Assembly: GCA_036397095.1 (NCBI GenBank)
Contig: DASWJQ010000108.1
Span: 6,344-70,343 of the forward strand
Reading direction: 5' to 3'
DNA from: DASWJQ01 sp036397095
GTDB lineage: Bacteria > Chloroflexota > Anaerolineae > Anaerolineales > E44-bin32
Length of the DNA stretch: 64,000 bases
Shown here: positions 1-8,733 of the stretch, in pieces
Layout of the letters: each line of letters starts with the position of its first letter
Position numbering within the stretch: the first letter of the stretch is position 1
The notes under the pieces: generated by a model
Told to the model about the DNA's origin: nothing
What the model saw: only the letters and a program-made list of their open reading frames with translations
Database searches by the model: none
Translations under genes and position numbers: made by a program

Positions 1-2
1 CG

Positions 3-938
3 GGTCAGGCAGGACTGCTGGATCCGCCCGCAGCTGAAGTACAGCGCACACCAGCGGTCGATGAGGGCAGCCCACCGGGGTACTGGCGCCCGACCGCCGG
101 CACAGCACCGGACGATGGTGCGGCTGCATTGGACCTGGCCTACAGTGCCGTCGAAGTGCTGCGCACCAAGGACTTTGGCCAGATGACAGAAGTAGAGCTG
201 GCCCAGGCCGAACGCCGGCTGGCGGGGCTGACTTTGTGGCCGGCTAGGCGCCACGGCCGGCGCTGGCAATCGGGCAGCGGGCGGCGGCTGGACTTGCGCC
301 ACAGCCTGCGCGCTGGCCTAGCCTACGGCGGCGAGTGGCTCGAGTTGCGGCGGCTTAACCCGGCGCCGACCCGGCCTCCGTTGCTGGTGCTGGCCGATAT
401 CAGCGGGTCGATGGCGCTCTACAGTCGCCTGCTGCTCGCCTTCTGCTACGGACTGGCCCGCAGGCGCCAACCACCCGTCGAGGTCTTTGTCTTCGGGACC
501 CGGCTGAGTCGGGTTACTTCGCTCCTAAGGCGACATCCGGTCGGGGCCGCCCTCGACGGCCTCAGGCGGGAAGTGTCCGATTGGTCCGGCGGAACCCGGA
601 CCGGTGAGGCCCTGCAGCGGCTGCATATCGATTGGGGCCGGCGGATGTTGAGCCGGCGGCCGGTGGTGCTGATTCTGAGCGATGGCTGGGACCGTGGCGA
701 CCCCAGCCTGCTTGCAGCTGGTATGGCGCGCCTGGCGCGCAGCGCCGAACGTCTTATCTGGCTTAACCCGCTCGTGGGCAAGGCCGGCTACCGCCCGCTG
801 ACCCGGGGCCTGCAAGCCAGCCTGGCTCATGTGGATGATTTCCTGCCGGCTCACAATCTGGCGAGCCTGGAGTCACTGTTGGCCGTGCTCAGTCAGCCCA
901 ACCAACCATCGTCCGTTCACATAAGGCAGGCTGCATGA
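3..938 (+). CDS. CoxE-like VWA-domain protein (5' partial)
   Basis: The frame is open from the left window edge, so the true start lies upstream; the first plausible in-window start (TTG at 129) would fall inside the conserved region. A von Willebrand A domain is visible with a MIDAS-type DISGSM motif (DxSxS) and a later LSDGWDRGD segment. The stretch around YSAVEVLRTKDF matches the region before the VWA domain in CoxE-type proteins. CoxE works with a MoxR-type AAA ATPase (CoxD) in maturing the Mo active site of carbon monoxide dehydrogenase and related enzymes. Its stop overlaps the xdhC-like start by 4 bp (ATGA), so the two are probably translationally coupled. A CoxD partner probably lies just outside the window. 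Confidence 0.8.
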   Translation, partial: GQAGLLDPPAAEVQRTPAVDEGSPPGYWRPTAGTAPDDGAAALDLAYSAVEVLRTKDFGQMTEVELAQAERRLAGLTLWPARRHGRRWQSGSGRRLDLRHSLRAGLAYGGEWLELRRLNPAPTRPPLLVLADISGSMALYSRLLLAFCYGLARRRQPPVEVFVFGTRLSRVTSLLRRHPVGAALDGLRREVSDWSGGTRTGEALQRLHIDWGRRMLSRRPVVLILSDGWDRGDPSLLAAGMARLARSAERLIWLNPLVGKAGYRPLTRGLQASLAHVDDFLPAHNLASLESLLAVLSQPNQPSSVHIRQAA

Positions 939-1990
939 AAGACATCCTTTCCGAGGTCGAGCGCTGGCGAAAATCCAATACCCCGGTGGCACTGGCGACC
1001 GTCGTCGATACCTGGGGGTCATCGCCGCGCGGGGTTGGCGCCAAGATGGCGATCACCGCCGAAGGAGGAATTGCCGGGTCGGTCAGCGGCGGCTGTGTCG
1101 AAGGGGCAGTCGTCGAGGTTGGCCAAGAGGTGCTCCTGGGGACGGCCCCACAGTTGCTGCACTTCGGCGTTTCGGATGAGACAGCTTGGGGGGTTGGTCT
1201 GGCCTGCGGAGGGGAAATCGAGGTCTTTGTCGAGCCGCTGGCCGACGAACATTTGACTTTTGTCGAGCTGGCTATCGAGCGCGACACACCGGTTGCCAGC
1301 CTGACGATCATTCGCGGCCCGGCGGCTGCCCTTGGGGCCAAGATGAGCGCGCGTGGCAACCGGGGCGAAGAAGTGTGGGGCCAGCTTGACAGCCAGTGGG
1401 GAGAAGCAGGTCTGGCGGCGCTGCGCCGAGGAATCCGCCAGAATCGCTCGGGGCGGCAGGTGCTGGTCGAGGCCGGTGAGCAAACGATCGAGGCCTTTGT
1501 CGATGTCATCCCGCCTCAACCGACGCTGATCATGATTGGCGGGGTTCATATCTCGGTTGCCCTGGCCAAGATCGGTGCCGCGCTGGGGCAGCGGACGATT
1601 GTGGTTGACCCCCGACGGACCTTTGGCACTCGTGAGCGTTTCCCCGAGGTCGACGAGCTGCTAACGGTGTGGCCACAAGAGGCCTTCGAGCGAATTTCGA
1701 TCCAAACCAGTACCGCCATTGCCGTCTTGACGCATGATCCGAAGATTGATGACCCGGCGCTAATGGCGGCGCTGCCCAGCCCCGCCTACTACGTTGGTGC
1801 CCTCGGCAGCCGGCGAACGCACGCCAAGCGGGTGCAGCGGCTGACCGAAGCCGGTATGTCACCCGAGTTGCTCGGCCGGCTGCATGCCCCGATTGGTCTG
1901 GACCTGGGCGCCATCACTCCGGAAGAAATCGCGTTGGCAGTGATGGCCGAGATCGTCCAGACCTACCGAACCGGCGATCCAGACTCCTAG
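935..1990 (+). CDS. XdhC/CoxI family molybdenum cofactor insertion protein
   Basis: 351 aa. The N-terminal XdhC/CoxI domain shows TWGSSPRGVGAKM and GSVSGGCVEGAV, the usual glycine- and cysteine-bearing signature. The C-terminal half is a Rossmann-like domain with VVDPRRTFGTRERFPE and YYVGALGSRRTHAKR. Family members bind Mo cofactor, help sulfurate it and hand it to xanthine dehydrogenase-type enzymes in the cytoplasm. It starts within the end of the CoxE-like gene and converges on the thiolase-like gene with almost no gap. The three Mo-hydroxylase subunits a few kb downstream are the probable clients. Confidence 0.92.
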   Translation: MKDILSEVERWRKSNTPVALATVVDTWGSSPRGVGAKMAITAEGGIAGSVSGGCVEGAVVEVGQEVLLGTAPQLLHFGVSDETAWGVGLACGGEIEVFVEPLADEHLTFVELAIERDTPVASLTIIRGPAAALGAKMSARGNRGEEVWGQLDSQWGEAGLAALRRGIRQNRSGRQVLVEAGEQTIEAFVDVIPPQPTLIMIGGVHISVALAKIGAALGQRTIVVDPRRTFGTRERFPEVDELLTVWPQEAFERISIQTSTAIAVLTHDPKIDDPALMAALPSPAYYVGALGSRRTHAKRVQRLTEAGMSPELLGRLHAPIGLDLGAITPEEIALAVMAEIVQTYRTGDPDS

Positions 1991-3129
1991 ACGCCAAACA
2001 AGTGTGTGATGAGTGTGGTGGCGGCGCCGCCCACGCTCTGCATCATTGCCACCTTGGCCCCCGCGACCTGATTGGGACCGGCCTGGCCTGTCAGCTGTAG
2101 GAAGATTTCAGCAGCCTGATACAGGCCGGTCGCGCCGATTGGATGACCGCGCGCTTTAAGTCCACCCATGGTCGTGATGGGAATACGGCCGGTGAGGCCG
2201 ATCTCGCCTTCCATCGCCAAGCGCCAGCCCGAGCCACGCTCGGCAAAGCCGGCGGCTTCCAGCAACAGGCAAGCCATGATGCTGAAGGCGTCGTGCACTT
2301 CGACCAAATCGATGTCGCTGGGCTGTAAGCCTGCCTGGTCGAAGGCGAGCTGCGCCGAGCGCGCGGCGGCCGCCAGCTGAAGCGGGTCCCGGCGGTCGCG
2401 CACGCGAAAACGATCGGTGGCCACACTCGATGCCAGTACCTTGACAGCGTGCTTGGCTGGTCCGGGGGCCTTTTCGCTGGCGAGCAGCACGGCGGCGGCG
2501 CCATCGCAAATCGGCGAGCAGTCGAACAAGCGGATTGGCGGCTGAATCAGGCGCGAGGTTAGTACCTGGTCGACCGTAATCTGCTTTGTCCGAAACAGTG
2601 CGTGGGGGTTGCCGGCCGCATTGCGGTGGGCGTTCACCGAGAAGTGGGCCAACGCCTCGTCAGGCACCTGGTAGCGATCGAGATACAGGTCCATAAGCTC
2701 GGCGTTGCGCCGGATCAACGTGTCGCCATCGGGGACCTCGAACTGGGCATCGAGAGCTTTGGCCAGTGCCGGTGTCGCCACGCCTTCACTCATCTTCTCC
2801 ACGCCCAAGGCCAGCACCAGGTCGGCCGCGCCGGAGGCCACCGCCAGTTGGCCCATCCGTAAACTGGCGGCGCCGGAGGCGGTCGCCGCCCGCACTTCGA
2901 GAGCCTCGGTAGGCGTTAGGCCGGCTTCGTCGGCGATCAGCGCTGCCACATGCTTTTGTCCTTGGAGATCATCGCTGAGCATATTGCCGACGTAGACGGC
3001 GTCGACGCGCTCGATGCCGGCGGCGGCCAGTGTTTGGCGGGCAACGAGGGCGCCCATCTGACGCAGTGTGAGTGTGCTGGCTTGCTCAACTGGAAGTTGA
3101 GCGGCGGCAATGAGATAGACGTCGCGCAT
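1987..3129 (-). CDS. thiolase-like (SCP2/archaeal-type) protein lacking the N-terminal catalytic Cys
   Basis: 380 aa from an ATG preceded by GGGGAGAGG. It has the thiolase fold signatures VEVHDAFS and GGLKARGHPIGATG (the active-site His region) and belongs to the lipid-transfer/acetyl-CoA acetyltransferase-like branch. Where active thiolases carry Cys in a CASG motif, this protein reads ATASG, with Thr at residue 83, and no Cys is present near the C-terminal GG motif. It may therefore act as a retro-aldolase/lyase-like or CoA-binding protein and not a true thiolase. It lies 17 bp downstream of the CoA-transferase in the same operon, which suggests CoA-ester chemistry. No DUF35 partner is adjacent. 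Confidence 0.85.
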   Translation of the reverse strand: MRDVYLIAAAQLPVEQASTLTLRQMGALVARQTLAAAGIERVDAVYVGNMLSDDLQGQKHVAALIADEAGLTPTEALEVRAATASGAASLRMGQLAVASGAADLVLALGVEKMSEGVATPALAKALDAQFEVPDGDTLIRRNAELMDLYLDRYQVPDEALAHFSVNAHRNAAGNPHALFRTKQITVDQVLTSRLIQPPIRLFDCSPICDGAAAVLLASEKAPGPAKHAVKVLASSVATDRFRVRDRRDPLQLAAAARSAQLAFDQAGLQPSDIDLVEVHDAFSIMACLLLEAAGFAERGSGWRLAMEGEIGLTGRIPITTMGGLKARGHPIGATGLYQAAEIFLQLTGQAGPNQVAGAKVAMMQSVGGAATTLITHLFGV

Positions 3130-3145
3130 GACTAAACCTCTCCCC

Positions 3146-4348
3146 TCAGGCCACGGCACCCGAGGCGCGCCAGGCCTCGATGTCAGACTGGGCGTAACCC
3201 AGTTCGGCCAACAGCTCATCGGTGTGCTGGCCCAAGGTCGGTGGAGCCAGCCGGATAGACACCGGTGATTCCATCAAGCGGAGCGGGGAGCCGACCAATG
3301 GTAGCGTCCCCTCTGTCGGATGCACGACCTGGCTTTGCAGCCCGCGGGCTATCACCTGTGGGTCTTGAAAGACGCGGTCCATCGAGTTAATCGGCGCCGA
3401 GGCGATGCCGATCTGCTCAAACATTGCCAACCAGTCGGCCGCCGGCCGCCCGGCGAACAGCGACTGCAGCATGGCAACGACCTGCTGGCGATTGCTGACC
3501 CGGGCGGCGTTGGTGGCGAACATCTCGTCATTGGCCCACTGGGGGCGGTCGACCGCCTCACAGAAGCGGGCCCACTGTTGATCATTCCCAATGGCAAAGG
3601 CTATGTAGTCGTCGCCGGCCTGGAAGGATTGGTAGGGGACGATATTGGGATGAGCGTTGCCCAGCCGCGGCGGCATTTCGCCGGAAACCAGGTAATTGCT
3701 GGCGACATAGCTCATAAGGGCGACCATCGAGTCCAGCAGAGAGATGTCGATGCGCTGTCCCTGGCCGGTCCGCTCGCGGGCGAATAGGCTGGCTAGGATA
3801 GCATTGGAGGCAAATATGCCGGCGGCCAGGTCGGCAATGGCAACGCCCGCCCGGATGGGCTCACCGTCGGCAGGGCCGGTGACGCTCATGAATCCACCAA
3901 GCGCCTGCACGATGAAGTCATAGCCAGGTCGGTCGGCATATGGACCGTTGTGGCCATAGCCGGTGATGGTGCAGTAGATGACATCGGGCCTTAGTGCCTG
4001 AAGGGCCGGGTAATCCAACCCGAGCCTGGCCAGCGTGCCGGTCTTGAAATTCTCGACCACCAAGTCCGCACCCTTGATGAGCCGGCGTAGGATGGACAGG
4101 CCTACATCGGATTTGAGGTCAATGGCGATACTGCGTTTGTTGCGGTTGGCGCTCAGGTAGTAGGCCGAAAGACCACCCTCTGTGAACGGTGGCCCCCAGT
4201 GGCGGGTGTCATCGCCACGGCCGGGTGCTTCGATCTTGATGACATCAGCGCCCAGGTCACCAAGCATCATGGTGCAGTAGGGTCCCGCGAGCACACGTGT
4301 CAGGTCGACAACGCGGATGCCATCAAGCAACGGCGAAGCCTCGGGCAT
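3146..4348 (-). CDS. CaiB/BaiF family (class III) CoA-transferase
   Basis: 400 aa. The ATG at 4348 is preceded by AAGGAGAG; longer upstream readings lack a ribosome site. The N-terminus has the family pattern GIRVVDLTRVLAGPYCTM and LGDLGADVIKIE; the segment IADLAAG contains the conserved catalytic Asp that forms the acyl-enzyme. Class III enzymes move CoA between carboxylic acids, as in formyl-CoA:oxalate or carnitine CoA-transferases. It is divergently transcribed from the Mo-hydroxylase FAD subunit across a shared promoter region and co-transcribed with the thiolase-like gene. The substrate cannot be told from sequence; the neighbourhood suggests a carboxylate released from a heterocycle. 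Confidence 0.92.
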   Translation of the reverse strand: MPEASPLLDGIRVVDLTRVLAGPYCTMMLGDLGADVIKIEAPGRGDDTRHWGPPFTEGGLSAYYLSANRNKRSIAIDLKSDVGLSILRRLIKGADLVVENFKTGTLARLGLDYPALQALRPDVIYCTITGYGHNGPYADRPGYDFIVQALGGFMSVTGPADGEPIRAGVAIADLAAGIFASNAILASLFARERTGQGQRIDISLLDSMVALMSYVASNYLVSGEMPPRLGNAHPNIVPYQSFQAGDDYIAFAIGNDQQWARFCEAVDRPQWANDEMFATNAARVSNRQQVVAMLQSLFAGRPAADWLAMFEQIGIASAPINSMDRVFQDPQVIARGLQSQVVHPTEGTLPLVGSPLRLMESPVSIRLAPPTLGQHTDELLAELGYAQSDIEAWRASGAVA

Positions 4349-4409
4349 GGTCTCTCCTTGCAGATCCTGGGTTGGCGCACGGCGAACGGCCGTCAACTGG
4401 AATGGCCAG

Positions 4410-4415
4410 ATTATA
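4410..4415 (-). promoter_or_regulatory. -10 element for the CoA-transferase/thiolase operon
   Basis: A perfect TATAAT on the minus strand about 60 bp upstream of the CoA-transferase start. The -35 region is weak. It sits back-to-back with the plus-strand promoter at 4447-4476, so both operons could be controlled from one region. Confidence 0.5.
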
Positions 4416-4446
4416 CTGAGCCCCCATCGTGCTCGCCTGGCTGGGT

Positions 4447-4476
4447 TTGTCAGCCTGGCAACGTAATGCATATAAT
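4447..4476 (+). promoter_or_regulatory. sigma70-type promoter of the Mo-hydroxylase operon
   Basis: TTGTCA and TATAAT separated by 18 bp, ending about 96 bp upstream of the FAD-subunit ATG. It is the best promoter match in this island and probably drives the FAD, 2Fe-2S and amidase genes and possibly those downstream. Confidence 0.6.
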
Positions 4477-4572
4477 CGTGGCACTGGCTTGGCTGAAGGC
4501 AAGCCCGTCATCACCATTCGGGCTGCCTTCTTCGTTTCAAGCGGTGGACGGCGGTCAATCTGGGAGAAATGG

Positions 4573-5448
4573 ATGAAACCCGCCCCATTTGTGTATCACG
4601 CTCCCGAGAGCGTCGACCAGGCGATTGAGTTGCTGGGCGAAGTTGGCGAAGATGCCAAGCTGCTGGCCGGGGGGCAGAGCTTGGTCCCAGCGATGAACTT
4701 CCGGATTCTGCAGCCATCCGTGCTGATCGACCTTAACCGGATTGACGCCTTGACCTACCTGGAGCCGACCGACGACGGCGGCGTGCGTATGGGCGCCATG
4801 ACCCGCCAAGCGGCGGTGGAGCATTCCGAGGAGGTGGCCAAACGGGTGCCTCTATTGCAGCTGGCGATGCCGTTAATTGCCCACCCTCAGATCCGCAACC
4901 GAGGCACAATCGGCGGCAGTCTGGCCCATGCCGATCCGGCCGCCGAGCTGCCGGTGGCGGCCGTCGCCGCCGATGCCAGCTTCGTCATCCGGCACAACGG
5001 CAGCCAGCGAACGGTGGCCGCCCCCGAGTTCTTCCAAGGGATGTTCACGACGGATCTCGGGCCGCAGGACCTGCTGGTCGAGATCCAATGGCCCGGCACG
5101 CCGGCCCGCACTGGTTGGGCCTTCGAGGAAGTCACACGCCGATCGGGTGACTACGCTATGGCCGGGGTTGCTGCCCGAGTGACCCTGGCACAAGATGGCG
5201 CCTGTGAACAGGCGCGTCTGGTCTACCTGAATGTTGGCGACGGACCGACGCTGGCGCCCCAAGCCGCCGACATGCTCCGTGGCCAGAGTCGGTCGAGTGA
5301 CTTGTTCGCCGAAGCCGCCGACAAGGCCGCCGCCGACGAGATATTCCCCTTCGGCAACGTGCACGCCAGCCCGAACTACCAGCGACATCTGGCGCGGGTC
5401 CTCACGATCCGGGCGTTGGAAAACGCCTGGCAGCGGGCGGCCGGCTAA
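4573..5448 (+). CDS. xanthine dehydrogenase-family FAD-binding subunit (CoxM-like)
   Basis: 291 aa, with a start at ATG 4573 after GGGAG. FAD-binding motifs are clear: LLAGGQSLVPAMNFR near residue 40 and HPQIRNRGTIGGSLAHADP near residue 105, followed by the CO-dehydrogenase flavoprotein C-terminal domain. It is the medium subunit of a heterotrimeric Mo hydroxylase and passes electrons from the 2Fe-2S clusters to the acceptor. The 2Fe-2S subunit follows after 45 bp, but the Mo subunit is displaced 4.6 kb downstream past the amidase, AllG-like and cyclase genes, an unusual split order. The operon is headed by a good promoter. Confidence 0.94.
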   Translation: MKPAPFVYHAPESVDQAIELLGEVGEDAKLLAGGQSLVPAMNFRILQPSVLIDLNRIDALTYLEPTDDGGVRMGAMTRQAAVEHSEEVAKRVPLLQLAMPLIAHPQIRNRGTIGGSLAHADPAAELPVAAVAADASFVIRHNGSQRTVAAPEFFQGMFTTDLGPQDLLVEIQWPGTPARTGWAFEEVTRRSGDYAMAGVAARVTLAQDGACEQARLVYLNVGDGPTLAPQAADMLRGQSRSSDLFAEAADKAAADEIFPFGNVHASPNYQRHLARVLTIRALENAWQRAAG

Positions 5449-5493
5449 TTAAGCCAGGTCTCTTGAGCTCGAGAAGTAGCCAGGAGCAGACAG

Positions 5494-5967
5494 ATGCAGC
5501 CTTTGCATACGGTTCGACTTACGGTCAACGGCCAGGCGTACGAGCGACAGGTGGAGCCCAGGCTGCTGCTGTCCGACTTCTTGCGCCACGAACTGGCTCT
5601 GACCGGGACCCATGTTGGCTGCGAGCACGGCGTGTGCGGCGCGTGCACCATCTTGCTCGATGGCCAGTCCGTCCGCTCGTGCTTGATGCTGGCCGTGCAG
5701 GCTGAGGGCCACGAGTTGAAAACGGTCGAAGGGCTGGCGCCTTCGCCCGACGAGCTCCATCCGCTTCAGCAGGCCTTTTGGGAGAAACACGGCTTGCAGT
5801 GCGGTTTTTGCACCGCCGGCATCATGATGACGCTGGTGCCGTTCCTCGAGACCAACGAGCGGCCCAACGAAAACCAAATCCGCGAAGCACTCTCCGGCAA
5901 CATCTGCCGCTGTACTGGCTACCAACACATCATTGACGCGGTGCTTCACGCCTCTCACCCAAGTTGA
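5494..5967 (+). CDS. 2Fe-2S subunit of Mo hydroxylase (CoxS-like)
   Basis: 157 aa, the usual length. It carries both cluster motifs: GCEHGVCGACTILLDG for the plant-ferredoxin-like cluster and QCGFCTAGIMM with GNICRCTGYQ for the second, four-helix cluster domain. It relays electrons from the molybdopterin centre to FAD. It lies between the FAD subunit and an amidase that begins 3 bp after its stop, so the genes are one transcription unit. Confidence 0.96.
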   Translation: MQPLHTVRLTVNGQAYERQVEPRLLLSDFLRHELALTGTHVGCEHGVCGACTILLDGQSVRSCLMLAVQAEGHELKTVEGLAPSPDELHPLQQAFWEKHGLQCGFCTAGIMMTLVPFLETNERPNENQIREALSGNICRCTGYQHIIDAVLHASHPS

Positions 5968-5970
5968 TCG

Positions 5971-7326
5971 ATGGCTATCGCTGACCACTGCGAGCGCTTG
6001 GAGTCGTTAGCCGGTGTCCTGACGGGCGGCCGGCAAACGCTGGCCGGCTACCTGGACGAACTTGAAGAACGCTTCACCAGGATCGAGCCTGAGATCCAGG
6101 CGTTTGTCGAGGAGCCGGCGCGTTTTGCACGGTTGCGTGCGGAGGCGGCGCAGCTGCTCGAGGCGTATCCGCATCCCCAGGACCGGCCAGCCTTGTTTGG
6201 GGTGCCGGTTGGGGTCAAGGATATCTTTCATGTCGAGGGCTTGGTCACTCGGGCGGGAACAGTGCCACCGCCGGAACGGCTGCAGGGTCCGGAAGCCGAA
6301 GCCATCCATCGGCTGAAACAGGCCGGTGCGCTGATTCTGGGCAAGACGGTGACGACCGAGTTTGGCTATTTTGCACCCGGGCCGACGCGCAATCCGCACA
6401 ACCCGGATCACACGCCGGGCGGGTCGAGCAGTGGGTCGGCGGCAGCTGTCGGTGCTGGCCTGTGCCCGCTGGCGGTCGGCAGCCAGACAATCGGATCCAT
6501 CATCAGGCCTGCCGCGTATTGCGGGGTGGTCGGTTACAAACCGAGCTACGGTCGCATCTCGCGCGTTGGCATGATCCCGCTGGCGCCGTCCGTCGACCAT
6601 ACCGGCTTTCTGACGACGGACGCCGTCTCGGCCAGGCTGGCGGCCAGCCAGCTGTGCTACGACTGGTCGACCCGCCAAGGCCGGCCGCGGCCGGTGCTTG
6701 GCGTACCGGAAGGGCCATACTTGGAGTACGCCGACCAGGTAGCGGTCGAACATCTGCGACATATTATTGGGGTCCTGGAGCAGGCCGGATTCGTCACCCG
6801 GCCGGTTCCCGCCCTGGCCGACTTCGATCAGGTGCAGCGAGCTCACCACCGTTTGGTCGCGGGGGAAGCGGCCCGGGTCCACCAACGCTGGTACGCCGAC
6901 TATGTCGAAACCTATCATCCTACGACCCTGGCGTTGGTGCGGGATGGGCAGGCGGTCAGCGACGATGAGCTGACGGCGGCGCGTGAGAGCTGTCTTCGGC
7001 TGCGCCATCAATTGACCCAGACGATGGATGCCTACGGGATCGACCTGTGGATCACGCCCTCCGCCACCGGGCCAGCGCCGGCCGGGCTGGCCAACACCGG
7101 TGACCCGGTGATGAATCTGCCGTGGAGCCACGCAGGATTGCCGGCCCTGGGGCTACCGGCTGGCCTGGCGGCCAACGGTCTGCCGCTGGGGGTGCAGTTG
7201 GTGGGGCGCTGGTTTGCGGATGAAGAGCTGATGTCGCAAGCCATCGTTCTGGAGCAGGCCTTGGCGCCGCTCCAGGGCCGACCGTTTACCATGATTGCCG
7301 GCGACGATGTCGCCCGTCCAGAATAG
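5971..7326 (+). CDS. amidase signature family hydrolase
   Basis: 451 aa. The Ser-cisSer-Lys triad regions are visible: Lys in GVPVGVKDIFHVEG, the cis-Ser in TPGGSSSGSAAAV and the nucleophilic Ser in GSQTIGSIIRPAAYCG. The family hydrolyses linear amides and includes allophanate hydrolase-like and GatA-like members; the absence of GatB/GatC neighbours and the catabolic context argue against a tRNA role. It follows the 2Fe-2S subunit by 3 bp. A likely job is deamidation of a ring-opened product formed by the Mo hydroxylase and cyclase-type enzymes; the substrate is unknown. Confidence 0.92.
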   Translation: MAIADHCERLESLAGVLTGGRQTLAGYLDELEERFTRIEPEIQAFVEEPARFARLRAEAAQLLEAYPHPQDRPALFGVPVGVKDIFHVEGLVTRAGTVPPPERLQGPEAEAIHRLKQAGALILGKTVTTEFGYFAPGPTRNPHNPDHTPGGSSSGSAAAVGAGLCPLAVGSQTIGSIIRPAAYCGVVGYKPSYGRISRVGMIPLAPSVDHTGFLTTDAVSARLAASQLCYDWSTRQGRPRPVLGVPEGPYLEYADQVAVEHLRHIIGVLEQAGFVTRPVPALADFDQVQRAHHRLVAGEAARVHQRWYADYVETYHPTTLALVRDGQAVSDDELTAARESCLRLRHQLTQTMDAYGIDLWITPSATGPAPAGLANTGDPVMNLPWSHAGLPALGLPAGLAANGLPLGVQLVGRWFADEELMSQAIVLEQALAPLQGRPFTMIAGDDVARPE

Positions 7327-7351
7327 ACAGGGCCAAGCGAGAGAAGGCTGC

Positions 7352-8605
7352 ATGATGGATACCCGGCAGGCTAACCAGACGGCGTTCGAGCGCATGATGG
7401 CCAGCCAGCCGCGCCTGGTTAGGGTTGCCCCGGCGGGCGAGGTCGTTCCCGGCCTGACCGGCGACTTAATCTTGCACGCAGGCCCGCCCATTGCCTGGGA
7501 CCAAATGAGCGGGCCTCTGCGCGGTGCCATCATCGGTGCGCTGCTTCTTGAAGGGCGCGCCCAGGTCGAGGACGAGGCCGCCGAGCTGGCGGCCAGCGGA
7601 GACATCCGCTTCGCACCCTGCCACCATCACGATGCGGTCGGGCCGATGGCGGGGGTTCTTTCGCCTTCGATGGCGGTCTACGTGGTCGAAGATTCAGCCG
7701 GCGGCCAGCTGACATTCTCCAGCTTGAATGAAGGCTATGGCAAGGTGCTGCGCTATGGCGCGTTTGCCCCCGAGGTCATCGAGAAGCTGCGCTGGATGAA
7801 CCGGTCCATGGCGCCCGCTTTAAGCGCCGCGTTGGAGCAGTTAGGGGAGGTTGACTTGCGGGCCCTGATCGCCGAAGCGTTGCACATGGGCGACGAGGGT
7901 CACAATCGCAACAAGGCGGGTTCGCTTCTCTTCCTGCGCACGCTGGCACCGGTCCTGGCGCAGGTCGTCGCCGACGCTGACGAAGGCAACCGCATCTTGG
8001 CCTTCCTCGGGGGAAACGCCCTCAGCGTGCTCAACCCGGTGATGGCGGCCTGCAAAGCCATGACTCTGGCCGCCCATGGTGTGGAGGGCAGCAGCCTGGT
8101 GACTGTGATGGCCCGCAATGGCACCGACTTCGGCATCCGCGTGAGCGGGCTGGGCGACCGCTGGTTCGTGGCCCCCTGCGAGATGCCGGCTGGCAAGTAC
8201 TTCGAGGGCTACAGCCAGAACGATGCCAACCCCGATATCGGGGACAGCACGATCACCGAGACGGCCGGCATCGGTGCCTTTGCCATGGCGGCGGCCCCGG
8301 CAATTGTCGAATTCATCAGCGGCACGCCCGAACTGACGATGGAATCAACGCTGGAGATGTATCAGATTACGCAGGGTGAGCACGAGCACTTCAACATACC
8401 GGCGCTCGGCTTCCGCGGCACCCCGACCGCCATCGATGCCTTCAAGGTGGTTGAGACCGGCATCCTGCCCCGCATCAACACCGGCATCGCCCACCGGGAG
8501 GCTGGGGTGGGACAAATCGGGGCGGGGCTCGTTCGACCGCCGATGGCAGTGTTTCAGGAGGCGGCGGAGGCGTTGCGCACCCAAGGTGCGCAGCACCATG
8601 GGTAA
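7352..8605 (+). CDS. DUF1116 family, AllG/YlbE-like carbamoyltransferase component
   Basis: 417 aa. The ATG at 7352 follows GAGAAGG. The N-terminal LHAGPPIAWDQMSGP, central FGIRVSGLGDRWF, NPDIGDSTITETAGIG and C-terminal INTGIAHREAGVGQIGAG closely follow the DUF1116 pattern of E. coli YlbE (AllG). AllF (FdrA), AllG and AllH together form oxamate carbamoyltransferase, which transfers the carbamoyl group between oxalurate and carbamoyl phosphate at the end of anaerobic allantoin breakdown. An AllH-like gene is present at 12447 but neither AllF nor carbamate kinase is in the window, so the same reaction is not assured. The stop codon touches an inverted heptamer repeat that bounds the next gene. 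Confidence 0.88.
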   Translation: MMDTRQANQTAFERMMASQPRLVRVAPAGEVVPGLTGDLILHAGPPIAWDQMSGPLRGAIIGALLLEGRAQVEDEAAELAASGDIRFAPCHHHDAVGPMAGVLSPSMAVYVVEDSAGGQLTFSSLNEGYGKVLRYGAFAPEVIEKLRWMNRSMAPALSAALEQLGEVDLRALIAEALHMGDEGHNRNKAGSLLFLRTLAPVLAQVVADADEGNRILAFLGGNALSVLNPVMAACKAMTLAAHGVEGSSLVTVMARNGTDFGIRVSGLGDRWFVAPCEMPAGKYFEGYSQNDANPDIGDSTITETAGIGAFAMAAAPAIVEFISGTPELTMESTLEMYQITQGEHEHFNIPALGFRGTPTAIDAFKVVETGILPRINTGIAHREAGVGQIGAGLVRPPMAVFQEAAEALRTQGAQHHG

Positions 8606-8623
8606 CACGCGATACGGAAAACG
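8605..8623 (+). repeat. left inverted repeat of four-helix-bundle element
   Basis: Starting at the last base of the AllG-like stop codon, the sequence AACACGCGATACGGAAAA is matched in inverted orientation, with one mismatch, by 9227-9244 on the far side of the four-helix-bundle gene. It reads as 7-nt units ending in TACG/CACG, the same unit as the right-hand array. Confidence 0.65.
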
Positions 8624-8733
8624 GGAGCTCGATAAGGAGGAACTGTCGGACACGAAGTTCGTGTATGTGGATTACCGTCACCTCAAATGTGATTGTTGTC
8701 AGTTGATGTAGGCCTGGATAGTAGGGGGAGCCA

